DNA from: Moritella viscosa | GTDB taxonomy: Bacteria > Pseudomonadota > Gammaproteobacteria > Enterobacterales > Moritellaceae | DNA: 64,000 bases | Assembly (NCBI GenBank): GCA_000953735.1 | Contig: LN554852.1 | Location: 3,173,846 to 3,237,845, forward strand | Direction of reading: 5' to 3' | In this document: piece after piece, positions 43,861-54,283 of the stretch | Layout of the letters: every line of letters begins with the position of its first letter | How positions within the stretch are numbered: the first letter of the stretch is position 1 | Program-made: the position numbers and the translations under genes | Notes under the pieces: generated by a model | Databases searched by the model: none | What the model was told of the DNA's origin: nothing | The model's input: the letters and a program-made list of their open reading frames with translations, nothing else

Positions 43861-43892
43861 ACAATTTATTGTGAATATGAACAATAAATTGT
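43861..43892. promoter_or_regulatory. Inverted repeat, candidate VasH binding site
   Basis: Perfect 12-base arms (ACAATTTATTGT / ACAATAAATTGT) with an 8-base spacer, about 90-120 bases upstream of the -24/-12 promoter. That distance and symmetry fit an enhancer for a sigma-54 activator such as VasH. It could also serve clpV. Confidence 0.5.
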
Positions 43893-44086
43893 AATTGTTC
43901 ACTTAACTATAAAATATGTTTTAAAATAATGCTTTACGAATAGCACAATGGGCATTATGAGTGATAAAACATCATTTTAACTAAACAATCTCACATTCTA
44001 CATTCAGATTGAATTAATAGGCCTGCATTCTAACTAGTAAACGAGCCAAAAACCCCTCCCCTTAAAACGTGATTTTATTTTTTACG

Positions 44087-44092
44087 TATAAT
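44087..44092 (+). promoter_or_regulatory. Possible -10 box for clpV-vasH
   Basis: Perfect TATAAT 39 bases before the clpV ATG. The -35 is poor (TTAAAA with 19-base spacing), so the promoter is weak or activated. Confidence 0.4.
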
Positions 44093-44130
44093 AGCTATCA
44101 AATCAAACAACTAGACTAAGCTATTAACAC

Positions 44131-46818
44131 ATGATAAATATAAATCTATCTTCATTAATACAGCGTTTACACCCTATCGCAAAAACAGCATTGGAAGATG
44201 CTGCGGCGTTGGCGGTTTCTGAGCAATCAGCCGAAATTCAGATCGAACATTATTTATTAAGCCTATTAGAAAGACCAAATAGTGATTTTGATCTATTACT
44301 TAATCAATACGATTGTTCTGAACATTTATTGCGTCAATCAATTAAATCCTCATTAGACAATTCAAGCAAAGGATACGGCGGTAAGCCTGTGTTCTCAGCT
44401 CTGTTAATTGAATGGTTACAAGAGACATGGTTAGTATCTTCACTGGATTTGTCACAGACACAAATCCGAACAGGTGGATTATTACTAACACTGGTCAGTA
44501 ACCCACTGCGCTACGGTCAGCATGGTTATGCTTCATTATTCGAATCGATTAATACTGAAGATATCAAGCGTAATTTTACTGCGTTAACAACCAATTCAAT
44601 AGAATCCCAGCGCGAAAGAACAGAGCAAGAGTCAGCAAGAGAAGAAGGTTCTGCCTTAAGTAAGTTTACGACTGACTTTACCGGTAAAGCACGTAAAGGT
44701 GAAATTGACCCGGTATTTTGTCGCGATCAAGAAATTCGCCAAATCATTGATATTTTGGCTCGTCGCCGAAAAAACAATCCGATAGCAGTTGGTGAGCCAG
44801 GTGTTGGTAAGACTGCTGTTGTTGAAGGCTTAGCCCTAAAAATCGTGCAAGGTGATGTACCCGATATTCTTAAAGGCGTAGAGTTATATGGCCTTGATAT
44901 GGGTCTGTTACAAGCCGGCGCAAGCGTTAAAGGTGAGTTTGAAAAACGTTTGAATGCTGTATTAGATGAAGTGAAGAGCTCTCCTACCCCTATTATTTTG
45001 TTTATTGATGAAGCCCATACCCTCGTTGGTGGTGGTAATCAAGCAGGTGGCAGCGATGCAGCTAACTTATTAAAACCTGCCCTTGCTCGTGGTGAAGTAA
45101 AAACAATTGCAGCAACGACTTGGTCAGAATACAAAAAATACTTCGAGAAAGATCCAGCACTTGCACGTCGTTTTCAACTTGTAAAACTTGAAGAGCCATC
45201 ACCAGAAGAGGCTGCACTCATCATCCGTGGCTTACGTCCGATTTATGAAAAATCACATAATGTATATGTAAGAGACGATGCCATCATGGCTGCAGCAACC
45301 TTATCAGATCGCTATATAACAGGTAGACAGCTACCCGATAAAGCCATTGATATTATAGATACCGCTTGTGCTCGTGTTAACATCAGCCTTAATTCGACTC
45401 CCGCACCAATTGAAACGTTACAGCAAAAAATTGCTGCTGCTGAGCGCGAGTTATCCGCCTTAAAACGTGATAAGTTACAACAAACAGGCGACAAACATCG
45501 TCTCGCTACAATTCCTGCATTAGAACAATTGATTACAGATTCACAAACTGAACTTGAAATCCTCGATCTGCAATGGCAAAAAGAAAAAACGTTAATTATT
45601 GAAATGTTAGCACTACGCGAACGTTTGCATGTACTAACGACGCCAGCGATAGATAGCAAGAATACAGACACAGAAAATACGAGTGAAACATCACTAAGCC
45701 TAGAACAATCTACTGATAGCATCGAAATGAACGAACAAGAGGTTCGTATTGCTATCCAAGCGTTACAGGAACAACTTGATCAATGCCGTGGTAAACAGCC
45801 ACTCGTCCATTTCGAAGTAGGCCCTGATGAAATTAGTCTTGTTATATCCGATTGGACAGGTATTCCAATGGGTAAGATGTTGCAAGATGAATCGGCAACG
45901 ACGTTAAATTTAAAATCAGTATTAACCGAAACGATCAAAGGGCAAGCGCATGCTATTTCAGCACTTGCAGAAGGTATTCAAACAGCGAAAGCGGGGCTTG
46001 TGAATCCAGATGCGCCAACAGGTGTATTCTTACTTGTCGGTCCAAGTGGTGTTGGTAAAACAGAAACAGCCAGAGCAATCGCGGATCAGATGTTTGGTGG
46101 TGAACGCTTCATGACAACAATTAACATGTCTGAATTCCAAGAGAAGCACACCGTTTCACGCTTAATTGGTTCACCTCCTGGTTACGTTGGTTACGGTGAA
46201 GGAGGCATGCTAACCGAAGCGGTTCGTCAACGTCCCTACTCTGTCGTGTTACTTGATGAAGTTGAAAAAGCAGACCCTGAAGTGCTTAACTTATTCTATC
46301 AAGTATTTGATAAAGGCACGTTAAATGACGGTGAAGGTCGTACTATTGACTTCAAGAACACCCTTATTTTAATGACAAGTAATCTCGCTACCCACGAAAT
46401 TGTCTCGTTGGTTCAACAATCTGCTGATATTCAAGTAGGGACCATTGCCGAAGCAATTCGACCAACATTAAATAATCATTTTAAACCTGCACTATTAGCG
46501 CGTATGAATGTGTTGCCTTATTTACCATTAACAGATGAAGCGATGACAGATATCATTAATCACAAATTAAAGACGGTCTCTAAACGTTTAGAAAGTCATC
46601 ATAAACTGGCCTTGGATTATGATGATGATCTTGTTGAGTTTGTATTGGGCAACTGCCGCTTAGCTGAAACTGGGGCGCGTAATATTGATGCTGTGATAAA
46701 TAGGCAATTGCTACCACAACTATCAAATCAATTACTCGCTCACGGTAAAAATGAAAATGATTCTAAAGTGACAGTGAATGTCGATGAACAAGGAATCATC
46801 CAGTATGCCTTCAGCTAA
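44131..46818 (+). CDS. clpV: ClpV (TssH) sheath-disassembly ATPase
   Basis: 895 residues. N-domain (LSSLIQRLHPIAKTALEDAAALAV), first AAA+ module with Walker A GEPGVGKT at about residue 221 and Walker B IILFIDEAH, a coiled middle region (about 420-560, extended by an acidic Ser/Thr-rich insert), and second AAA+ module with GPSGVGKT at about 637 and SVVLLDEVEKA. It unfolds contracted TssBC sheath for reuse. The start aligns with other ClpV proteins although no strong ribosome site is visible. vasH overlaps its end. Confidence 0.96.
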   Translation: MININLSSLIQRLHPIAKTALEDAAALAVSEQSAEIQIEHYLLSLLERPNSDFDLLLNQYDCSEHLLRQSIKSSLDNSSKGYGGKPVFSALLIEWLQETWLVSSLDLSQTQIRTGGLLLTLVSNPLRYGQHGYASLFESINTEDIKRNFTALTTNSIESQRERTEQESAREEGSALSKFTTDFTGKARKGEIDPVFCRDQEIRQIIDILARRRKNNPIAVGEPGVGKTAVVEGLALKIVQGDVPDILKGVELYGLDMGLLQAGASVKGEFEKRLNAVLDEVKSSPTPIILFIDEAHTLVGGGNQAGGSDAANLLKPALARGEVKTIAATTWSEYKKYFEKDPALARRFQLVKLEEPSPEEAALIIRGLRPIYEKSHNVYVRDDAIMAAATLSDRYITGRQLPDKAIDIIDTACARVNISLNSTPAPIETLQQKIAAAERELSALKRDKLQQTGDKHRLATIPALEQLITDSQTELEILDLQWQKEKTLIIEMLALRERLHVLTTPAIDSKNTDTENTSETSLSLEQSTDSIEMNEQEVRIAIQALQEQLDQCRGKQPLVHFEVGPDEISLVISDWTGIPMGKMLQDESATTLNLKSVLTETIKGQAHAISALAEGIQTAKAGLVNPDAPTGVFLLVGPSGVGKTETARAIADQMFGGERFMTTINMSEFQEKHTVSRLIGSPPGYVGYGEGGMLTEAVRQRPYSVVLLDEVEKADPEVLNLFYQVFDKGTLNDGEGRTIDFKNTLILMTSNLATHEIVSLVQQSADIQVGTIAEAIRPTLNNHFKPALLARMNVLPYLPLTDEAMTDIINHKLKTVSKRLESHHKLALDYDDDLVEFVLGNCRLAETGARNIDAVINRQLLPQLSNQLLAHGKNENDSKVTVNVDEQGIIQYAFS

Positions 46819-48406
46819 TACGAAGGAACTGAATAATGCTCTCTTTGCGATCAGCCAGTCTTTGGCTGATCGCAGCCAATTAGCGTCGACACTCGACGCT
46901 ATTTTGGTTGCCGCACGTCAGTTAACGATGGCAAAACATGGCATTATCTATGTTTTAGATCAAACCAAAAAATCATTAATTCCAACAGCCGTACACAACG
47001 AAGGCAAGACTCAAACCGAGCATGCTTGGCAACCACTGACCTTAAATGCCTTGCAAGACAATGATCCTTTTAGCTATGCATTACAAACAGGTGAAGTTGT
47101 TTTGGTGAATGAGTTATACCAATATAATGGATACAATTGCAGCCATATTTATGAGGTAGAGCTTATAACAAGGCAGCAAAGTCAAAACCTATTGGCATGG
47201 CCTTTAATTAATAGCCAAAAGCAAACCGTTGGCTTACTTGTGTTATTGGATATGCAAGTGATTGATGACGAGAAAAGTTTAACCTCGTTCACTCAATTAG
47301 CAGGGGCAAGTATTCATCAAGCAGTACTGTTAGAGCAATACAATGCAACAATCAACCTCTTGTCTGAAGATAACAAAGCGCTACTAAAAGAAAACAAGCA
47401 GCTTAAACAACGTAAAACCAATGACCACTCGGGCCCTATTGCAGAAAGTGATGAAATGCAGCAGGTACTGTCTCGCTTACAGCGTATTCTTAGCCTTCCA
47501 GTCGATGTTCTACTACGTGGAGAAACGGGCACAGGTAAAGAAGTTGTCGCTAAATATATCCACGAAAATTCAACCCGTGCTTCGCAACCGTTTATTATAC
47601 AAAACTGTGCTGCGATTCCAGAACAATTGTTAGAGTCAGAATTATTTGGTCACAAAAAAGGCGCGTTTACTGGGGCGGATAAAGATAAAATAGGCTTATT
47701 TGAAGCAGCAAATGGCGGCACTCTTTTCTTAGATGAAATTGGTGATATGCCATTATTGTTACAAGCTAAACTATTACGTATTTTACAAGAACGAACCTTA
47801 CGCCCGATCGGGAGTACCAAAGAAGTTCACATCGATGTTAGGGTCATTGCAGCAACACACTGTAATTTGATGGAACAGATTAAGCAAAATAGATTCCGAG
47901 CAGATCTGTTTTATCGCTTAAATGTATTCCCCGTTACGCTACCACCATTACGCGAGCGCACCAAAGACATTTTACCTCTAGCAGAGCACTTCATCACCTT
48001 AATGAGCAAGCAGCTAACACTTGAGCATTCACCAGTAATGAGCCCACGTGTACGTAAACAGCTTACCCAATACGCATATCCAGGTAATGTTCGAGAGTTA
48101 CGTAATATCGTTGAACGGGCGGTATTGCTTTCTGACTTCGATATTATTGATCATATCGAAATTAATGATGAAATAGCACCACAATCATTCGATTCAGACA
48201 ATATTGTTCATGCGGAATTTGAGCACGTTGCCGTCGATGCATCGACATCATTAAAAGAAGTTGTGGGCAATTATGAACGTGAAGTGTTACTTAAGTATTT
48301 AAACTCTTACAATTGGCAAACCAAGCGTGTCGCAGACGAACTGGGCTTACCTGTCAGTACGCTTAGTCATAAGATGAAGAAGTATGACATCAGCGCAGCG
48401 TGTTAG
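46805..48406 (+). CDS. vasH: VasH, sigma-54-dependent activator
   Basis: 533 residues from ATG 46805, which has AAGGA ten bases upstream; the longer frame from 46778 lies wholly inside clpV. Domains: N-terminal GAF-like sensor (about residues 20-185), AAA+ domain with GETGTGKE and the sigma-54-contact motif GAFTGA (from residue 286), and a Fis-type helix-turn-helix at the end (NWQTKRVADELGLPVSTLSHKMKKY). It activates sigma-54 promoters of T6SS genes; the hcp promoter here is the obvious target. Translation is coupled to clpV. Confidence 0.93.
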   Translation: MPSANTKELNNALFAISQSLADRSQLASTLDAILVAARQLTMAKHGIIYVLDQTKKSLIPTAVHNEGKTQTEHAWQPLTLNALQDNDPFSYALQTGEVVLVNELYQYNGYNCSHIYEVELITRQQSQNLLAWPLINSQKQTVGLLVLLDMQVIDDEKSLTSFTQLAGASIHQAVLLEQYNATINLLSEDNKALLKENKQLKQRKTNDHSGPIAESDEMQQVLSRLQRILSLPVDVLLRGETGTGKEVVAKYIHENSTRASQPFIIQNCAAIPEQLLESELFGHKKGAFTGADKDKIGLFEAANGGTLFLDEIGDMPLLLQAKLLRILQERTLRPIGSTKEVHIDVRVIAATHCNLMEQIKQNRFRADLFYRLNVFPVTLPPLRERTKDILPLAEHFITLMSKQLTLEHSPVMSPRVRKQLTQYAYPGNVRELRNIVERAVLLSDFDIIDHIEINDEIAPQSFDSDNIVHAEFEHVAVDASTSLKEVVGNYEREVLLKYLNSYNWQTKRVADELGLPVSTLSHKMKKYDISAAC

Positions 48407-48419
48407 GCACGCTACGCTG
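48391..48419. terminator. Hairpin between convergent vasH and the effector gene
   Basis: 12-base arms (CAGCGCAGCGTG / CACGCTACGCTG) with one mismatch and a 5-base loop spanning the vasH stop codon. No T-run on the plus side. It probably separates the convergent transcripts. Confidence 0.6.
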
Positions 48420-48427
48420 CTAGCCTC

Positions 48428-51400
48428 TTATTTCATCTTTACATGCAATGGATAAGGAGAATCAACAACAGTGGATTGATTTTCTATCCAATCTTTAATC
48501 AACTCTCTTTTCTCCTTCGCACTATAAGCTTGCCACTCATTCGCCAGCTGCTTATCGATATTATCAGCATTAAGCTCGCCTACTCGCATCCAAGGAACAG
48601 CGGTCATGCCATGATACAACTTAGGTAATGCCATTTTCAGCGTCGGTAATGGATAAGATGTATTTTGTCCTACATTTTTTTGTAGCATATTTGTTTGTAA
48701 TAATTGCGATATGTACAAATTAGGTGTCTTTGAAGATAGCAAATTACCAAAAGGTCTTAGCCCATTAATTTTAGCTCCCGTGGGTGAAACATACGCTAAA
48801 TCAAAGCTCATAGAATAAATAGCATAGGTTTTATCTTTATCTAAATTAGTCACTCCGGCATTCAAATCATGGACTATCTGGCTAAGTCCTTTGCCAACGC
48901 GATTAAGATCAAGCTCATCATTATCAGCAATAATTGAATCACTGACGTTAGGGATTAACCATTCACTATAATTGGTATTCGTCGTTTTATTCATGTTAGC
49001 GTAATATTGACTAAATTTAACATCTCCAATATAGTGCATATCGCTGTTATAGCTTGGTCCTGCTGTATTTTTATCATCACAATCCATCCCCAACTGCAAC
49101 AACATATTTACCTTTTTCCAGTTTAATTTCAACGTCTTCTCATAATCCGATTTATTACTCTCGCCGATAATAAATACCTGTAATGACGTTGGACTATCTT
49201 TTACAGACTGGAAGTCAATCACACCACTCGAATTAGAGCCATTATGCCAATCAAAGTTAACTAATGGGCCTGTTTTAGACAGTAATTTCAGACCGCTTTC
49301 TTTACTGTCTAGCCCAACCACCATATGCGCGATGTTATCAATAACCGGTTTTACAACGGCTTTACCAGTATTCCTTGCATAAACAAATTCTGGAATGGCT
49401 AATACGTCTACTTCTGACACCTTAATTGTACTTTCATTCAAACCTTCATAAAACGGGATTGTCACCGAATTTTCACCATGGACACCAACCGAGAATTCAT
49501 TTTTATAAAAATCTGAATTTTCATCAGAGTTTGAATAATGCAAGGGTAAATTAAGATTACTAATATGAAAAACATAGCGCATGTATCTAAAGCCACCTTG
49601 TTTAACATATTCAGTGTAGTTAGCATCTGCATCACCGAAAATTAATGATAATCCCAGAGTGCCGATCGCTTTTAATGACTCGATTCTAGCTTTGGATGTG
49701 ATGGGTTTAACACCCGATATAGATACAGGGCCGAAATAATAACTAGGCTCAAATTCAATTGCTGTTAATGCAGTTTCTTCTACTTTCTGATTAGGTTTTT
49801 CGGCTTTATGCTTAAAATAGTTAGCTATTTCATTATCCGGATCACAACAGAAATCACTTGATCGCATAGGCGAAAATAATAGTTCAAATTTAGGCCCTTG
49901 AATATCGATACCATCAACACGGTTATAACCAATTTCGGCAGGAAACACGAGTTGATCCAATCTATCTAAGATAAGCTGGACTTTAAATTTATGAAATGCA
50001 GTGACCCGGTTGCTTTTACTTTTGCTCATCCACTGAGTAAGTACTTGCCATTTATTGGAATTTGGTTCAGCAACCAAAATGCGACAGAACCCTATCTCAT
50101 CGTTTGTTAAGTCATGCTGAGTTGGAGTAAAATTAGCAGCAAACTCTTCAAACAGCTTTGCTTCGCCATTCGAGAATAAATTCGTTTGAATCGGGAATAC
50201 GCGGTTAAACTGCCCTGATGTTAATTCAGCATTATTTTCTCTGTGCAGTTTCATCTTTTTACTGTGCGCTTCCAATTGCGGTGTAAATAAGGAACGTCGG
50301 TTATAAAAACTGTTTTTTAATGCCATCCTTGATTTTTGATCGTGTTGATTGATCCACTCTGTCGCAATGTTATTGCCGTGCAGGAGATCGATACTCCAAT
50401 CATCTCGGGCGATATAACGGTTAATATATCCTTTAACGTCATATCTTTCTAAAGCCGGTTTTATATCGCCTGATCGACTTTTATTTGCAACGTGCGCAAT
50501 CAAGATCATTAGGCCGTTAGTCGCTAACGCACGTAATTTATAACGTTTTAATAATTCTTTTTTGGTGTTGTCTGATGATAGAAACTCAGCTAAAGCTTGG
50601 TAGCTGTCTACATTTACATTCAACGTAATATCAATGTTCCTTACTTCTCGTAACATATCCAAATGTATGCGAGATAACTTAACAAGCTCTTTTTTACGAT
50701 TAAGGTTTTCGGTTAATTTTGCATAAGAGCAATCAAACAATGCCGCATCAAGAGAGGATACAGCCGATTTAATAACTGTTCCGCCTCCTTGTATTAGTAG
50801 TACACCTCTGGCTGCAGGCCCTATGAGAGGTAAATAACTCGCAACATCAACTATTCCTTGCAGCACCGTTAATTTTAATTCTTCTTCCGCTTTGTTTTGC
50901 GTGTTTAAGGCTATCATCGCAGCCAGCCGTGCCCGTTCCATGGTTTGAGAACCAATTCTACTTGGATGGAACACAACATTTAACGTCGGTAAATAAATCC
51001 TGATTTCAACACGTCGATTAGCTTGTAACGCCTTGTTATTTCGGTCGATAGCATCACCTTTGGCTTCAACCACAGGCTGGCTTTCGCCTAAGGCTACTAC
51101 CTCAATGCGAGTGTGTAAGGCTTCAGGAAATGCTTGTTTGGCATTTTCAGCCCTTGCCGCAGACACTTTTAAATTGATTTCAACATTATCAACTTGGCAA
51201 GCATGCCCTTCAATCCTAATTCTTAGATTTGGTTCATTTTTCACTGCTTCGCTAAGAATATCGATAATGGCTTTATTATCGTTAATTTCTTTTTCGGTTG
51301 AATTGAAATGAAATAATAACTTTATACCAGCACCGCGTTCGTCATTCATAAAGGAAAGTAAATCACCTTTTTCGGTCGATAACTTTTTTTTACCTTCACT

Positions 51401-53143
51401 TATCGCGTCATCAATGGCCTTTACCTTGTCTTTATTATGTACATTCCATACAGGAATATTATCCAGATAGTCATAGGCGATGTCTTCTAGCTTGCCATTT
51501 GCTGAAGCGGCTTTCTTTTGCAGTCCGTCGATCTGCTTTGCTTTACTATAAAGATCATATAAGTTCTGACCAGTACCAATCAATCCGATTCCACTACCCG
51601 CCAAGCCCGCAACACCGCCAAACCAAGTGTTAGCAAGGGTTCCTGATACGACGGTATACTTTTTATCTACCCAAGCTGTTTTAAGGTCGGTAAGTTGCTT
51701 TGATATTTTACTACTATCCCACAAATAATTTTTAATCAATGCTTGACTACCAAGCTCACTGGTACCATGACCAGTGAACATTTTTTCTAATTCTGTCCAT
51801 GCTGCGGTGACATTTTGGATGCCAAAATACAGTTCGCCCGTGGCAACCATGGCATCAGGTAGCTCGGTATTTTTCACTTTTTCCCAATATAGCTTGGCTA
51901 CATTGTTCATTACGGCTTTGGGACCTTTTTCGATGTCGGGATTCATACTGCCGCTCAGTAAATTCATGCCAAGCTGGCCGGACGCATCTTTAATCGCATT
52001 TAAGGTCGCCAGACTTGTCAACGCAGGGCTATTAATGGCTTTTGACTCTGATTGCTGGCCATTTAAATATTGTTTTATGCCGCTTAAATATTGTGGAAAT
52101 TGATAGATGAGTGTTTCTTCTAACGAAATCATATCACCACTGACAATCGCAAATTTACCCATTGGTGTTTGCTGATTAAATTCAATGTATTCGCGTAGTT
52201 CGTATTGATACATTGTTTTAACTGTATCTGATATTTTTTCAATATTAGATTCTTTAATAGAATCAGGTATTCTCCCATCATTAAAGTCAGGATCAAACAG
52301 CACTTTAATACTATAATACCCGTTTTCAAAGGAATCCGCATCGACATTAAACAAAGCACAAGGGTGGTTACTATCGCTATCGGGTAATACGGTGGCAAAC
52401 GTTGGTGAGCCAATATCTGTGTATTGTCCATTATTAATGATGTCTTTATTGGCTGCATCTTCATTGACGTCAAACCGTTGCAGGGTAACCTGCGCATTAG
52501 TGTAGTCAGCATGTGAGAACATGACGGCGCATGTCGCTACCGTTGGTAACAAAAATCCTTTAATCGGCTCGCCACGGTTCTGAACTTCATTAAGCCACGT
52601 ATTATATGACTGCTGCTCTTGCGTTAAACTGTCGTCAGATTTCTTTTTATACGCAGGTGCCAGTTGCTTTAATGCGACCGTGGTAACATTGAACTTACTG
52701 CCAAGTGACCCTGTACCTTTCATCTGATTAAGCACGGATGCTATTTTTTTACCCAGTACTTTATTGTCTTGACTGTGTTGAGCAAGCCTTGCCAATATTG
52801 CCAGTGGTGGAAAGCTAAGCTGATATTGCTCTTCAGTTAACTTGTGTACAGGACTGCTATGACGCAATATTTCATAGCTGTCATTCAAATTAGCTTCATG
52901 GGCACCAGGGCCCAAATTACACAACAAGCCAGCACGGTTCGATGCCCACAACTGCCCTGCATCCCCTTCTATATTCGCCATCACAGGCGTTAATAAAATA
53001 GGTCGCACGTTTGTTACTTCTTCTAGCCCTGTTACATCACCAGTTAGGTGCCATGTTGGAAATGTAATACTACCATTTTCACGAGATAGAGGAAAATGAC
53101 AACCCAAGAGATAATAATTTTCTAATGTCTTAGGATTATTCAT
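48428..53143 (-). CDS. Large OmpA-domain T6SS-associated protein (putative effector)
   Basis: 1571 residues from ATG 53143, which has an AAGGAGG site six bases upstream; the frame is open further but overlaps the preceding gene. Residues about 608-725 hold an OmpA-like peptidoglycan-binding domain (LLFHFNSTEKEIN, LRIRIEGHACQVDN, LKVSAARAENAKQAF, ALGESQP, NRRVEIRI). Hydrophobic glycine-rich segments flank it (GVAGLAGSGIGLIGTG near 540; VASYLPLIGPAARGVLLIQGGG near 770), suggesting membrane insertion. No signal peptide, so secretion would be through the T6SS. Its place after vasH matches the effector end of V. parahaemolyticus T6SS1-like clusters. The rest of the protein is unrecognised. Confidence 0.6.
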   Translation of the reverse strand: MNNPKTLENYYLLGCHFPLSRENGSITFPTWHLTGDVTGLEEVTNVRPILLTPVMANIEGDAGQLWASNRAGLLCNLGPGAHEANLNDSYEILRHSSPVHKLTEEQYQLSFPPLAILARLAQHSQDNKVLGKKIASVLNQMKGTGSLGSKFNVTTVALKQLAPAYKKKSDDSLTQEQQSYNTWLNEVQNRGEPIKGFLLPTVATCAVMFSHADYTNAQVTLQRFDVNEDAANKDIINNGQYTDIGSPTFATVLPDSDSNHPCALFNVDADSFENGYYSIKVLFDPDFNDGRIPDSIKESNIEKISDTVKTMYQYELREYIEFNQQTPMGKFAIVSGDMISLEETLIYQFPQYLSGIKQYLNGQQSESKAINSPALTSLATLNAIKDASGQLGMNLLSGSMNPDIEKGPKAVMNNVAKLYWEKVKNTELPDAMVATGELYFGIQNVTAAWTELEKMFTGHGTSELGSQALIKNYLWDSSKISKQLTDLKTAWVDKKYTVVSGTLANTWFGGVAGLAGSGIGLIGTGQNLYDLYSKAKQIDGLQKKAASANGKLEDIAYDYLDNIPVWNVHNKDKVKAIDDAISEGKKKLSTEKGDLLSFMNDERGAGIKLLFHFNSTEKEINDNKAIIDILSEAVKNEPNLRIRIEGHACQVDNVEINLKVSAARAENAKQAFPEALHTRIEVVALGESQPVVEAKGDAIDRNNKALQANRRVEIRIYLPTLNVVFHPSRIGSQTMERARLAAMIALNTQNKAEEELKLTVLQGIVDVASYLPLIGPAARGVLLIQGGGTVIKSAVSSLDAALFDCSYAKLTENLNRKKELVKLSRIHLDMLREVRNIDITLNVNVDSYQALAEFLSSDNTKKELLKRYKLRALATNGLMILIAHVANKSRSGDIKPALERYDVKGYINRYIARDDWSIDLLHGNNIATEWINQHDQKSRMALKNSFYNRRSLFTPQLEAHSKKMKLHRENNAELTSGQFNRVFPIQTNLFSNGEAKLFEEFAANFTPTQHDLTNDEIGFCRILVAEPNSNKWQVLTQWMSKSKSNRVTAFHKFKVQLILDRLDQLVFPAEIGYNRVDGIDIQGPKFELLFSPMRSSDFCCDPDNEIANYFKHKAEKPNQKVEETALTAIEFEPSYYFGPVSISGVKPITSKARIESLKAIGTLGLSLIFGDADANYTEYVKQGGFRYMRYVFHISNLNLPLHYSNSDENSDFYKNEFSVGVHGENSVTIPFYEGLNESTIKVSEVDVLAIPEFVYARNTGKAVVKPVIDNIAHMVVGLDSKESGLKLLSKTGPLVNFDWHNGSNSSGVIDFQSVKDSPTSLQVFIIGESNKSDYEKTLKLNWKKVNMLLQLGMDCDDKNTAGPSYNSDMHYIGDVKFSQYYANMNKTTNTNYSEWLIPNVSDSIIADNDELDLNRVGKGLSQIVHDLNAGVTNLDKDKTYAIYSMSFDLAYVSPTGAKINGLRPFGNLLSSKTPNLYISQLLQTNMLQKNVGQNTSYPLPTLKMALPKLYHGMTAVPWMRVGELNADNIDKQLANEWQAYSAKEKRELIKDWIENQSTVVDSPYPLHVKMK

Positions 53144-54248
53144 TACCAGCCTCCTTAACAAACCGACCTTCGTTAGCGAATGCATTATATAGGGCAGCTT
53201 CTGATGCACTTTGTCCCGTACCTATTTGGCCCCACTTTTCAAATGAATCGATTTGATGCTCAGTATTTAATTTAAATAAAACCACACCCGCTGGTCCAGT
53301 ATAAGCATATGAAGCATTTAAACCTAGCAAACGGAAATAAGAATACTTCCCTACCTGACGCTCAACAACATCCTCTCGTTTAAACGTCTTCGCATGGGTA
53401 TCGATAAGGTAACGAAAATATTTTGTTTCAGCCCATACATATCGTCCTAGAGGACTAATTGATTTTTTTCTAAATTCAGCATCGTTCACACTGCTTGTTG
53501 GGTCTGGCACGACCGCATATAACATTTTATTGGTTACTTCATCAAAAACCTGCACACCGCTATGTAAAACAACATACCGTTTACCTTGATAAATAACAGA
53601 TTCATTGGACATCATGACATCCACTTTACTGGCAGTCTGTGTGGCAATGTCGTATTTCCAATGCTGTCGCCCGTCTGCGTAGTAAAAATAGCTGCTATCT
53701 TCAGCCCATAAAAACTTTGATTGACTAAATTGGTCCCCTAAAATAACGGTTTTTTGTGTTTTCAAATCAAACAAGGCTTTAAAAACACCATTAGTGTTAG
53801 CATAAGCAAATGCTAAATAACGGTTATCCGGTGAACGGCGCATCACCCTTACCGCCCCCCAAAAATCATCGGTAACTAAACGTAAATCTGTACCGTCTGT
53901 TTTAATACTCCACACTTTATCCTGTGTTTCGTATTTTTCGTCCTCGGTGGTTTCATGAGTCCAACGCACATTGTTCCATCTAAACATTACCCGTGGTAAA
54001 TCATAAGATGCACTGTCGGTTAAATCTTCACGTGGCCACTCTTTAGCTTTGAAAATAAAATGCCGAGGGCGACCATTATTGTCTTCATAACGAACATAGT
54101 TGTTCTCGGTAATATAAGTACGGTCATCCTCCCATTGCTGTTCATTTTTAAGTTCAACAGGTGTTTTTTCAACTTTTACCGTATTAGTACTGCTGTCACA
54201 AGCACTTAATAACAGTGCGAAGCATACGAATAACATTTGACGTTTCAT
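53136..54248 (-). CDS. Lipoprotein with beta-propeller-like repeats
   Basis: 370 residues with a lipoprotein signal (MKRQMLFVCFALLLSACDSS; lipobox LLSAC). The body has TolB/WD-like strands: KVWSIKTDGTDLRLVTDDFWG, RRSPDNRYLAFAYAN, FLWAEDSSYFYYADGRQHWKYDIATQT, ISPLGRYVWAETKYFRYL. Placed between a MIX-like protein and the OmpA-domain protein, in one operon with both (its stop overlaps the next start). A periplasmic lipoprotein next to an effector with a periplasm- or membrane-directed domain may be its immunity protein; this is inference. Confidence 0.6.
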   Translation of the reverse strand: MKRQMLFVCFALLLSACDSSTNTVKVEKTPVELKNEQQWEDDRTYITENNYVRYEDNNGRPRHFIFKAKEWPREDLTDSASYDLPRVMFRWNNVRWTHETTEDEKYETQDKVWSIKTDGTDLRLVTDDFWGAVRVMRRSPDNRYLAFAYANTNGVFKALFDLKTQKTVILGDQFSQSKFLWAEDSSYFYYADGRQHWKYDIATQTASKVDVMMSNESVIYQGKRYVVLHSGVQVFDEVTNKMLYAVVPDPTSSVNDAEFRKKSISPLGRYVWAETKYFRYLIDTHAKTFKREDVVERQVGKYSYFRLLGLNASYAYTGPAGVVLFKLNTEHQIDSFEKWGQIGTGQSASEAALYNAFANEGRFVKEAGNE

Positions 54249-54283
54249 TTAATTACTCTTTTGTAATATCAATTTATTGTGTT

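Larger units (their letters stand above)
43675..44130. other. Divergent hcp/clpV control region
   Basis: 456 bases without a gene between two divergent operons. It contains a sigma-54-type promoter facing hcp (43757-43772), a 12-base-arm inverted repeat (43861-43892) and a TATAAT box toward clpV (44087-44092). Confidence 0.7.

Noticed and set aside
45312-45722. Cysteine-rich minus-strand frame inside clpV
   Set aside because: Shadow of the clpV coiled middle region; no start signal and no plausible domain.
46778-46804. Longer start for vasH
   Set aside because: The extra nine codons lie in clpV and the ATG at 46805 has a better-placed AAGGA site.
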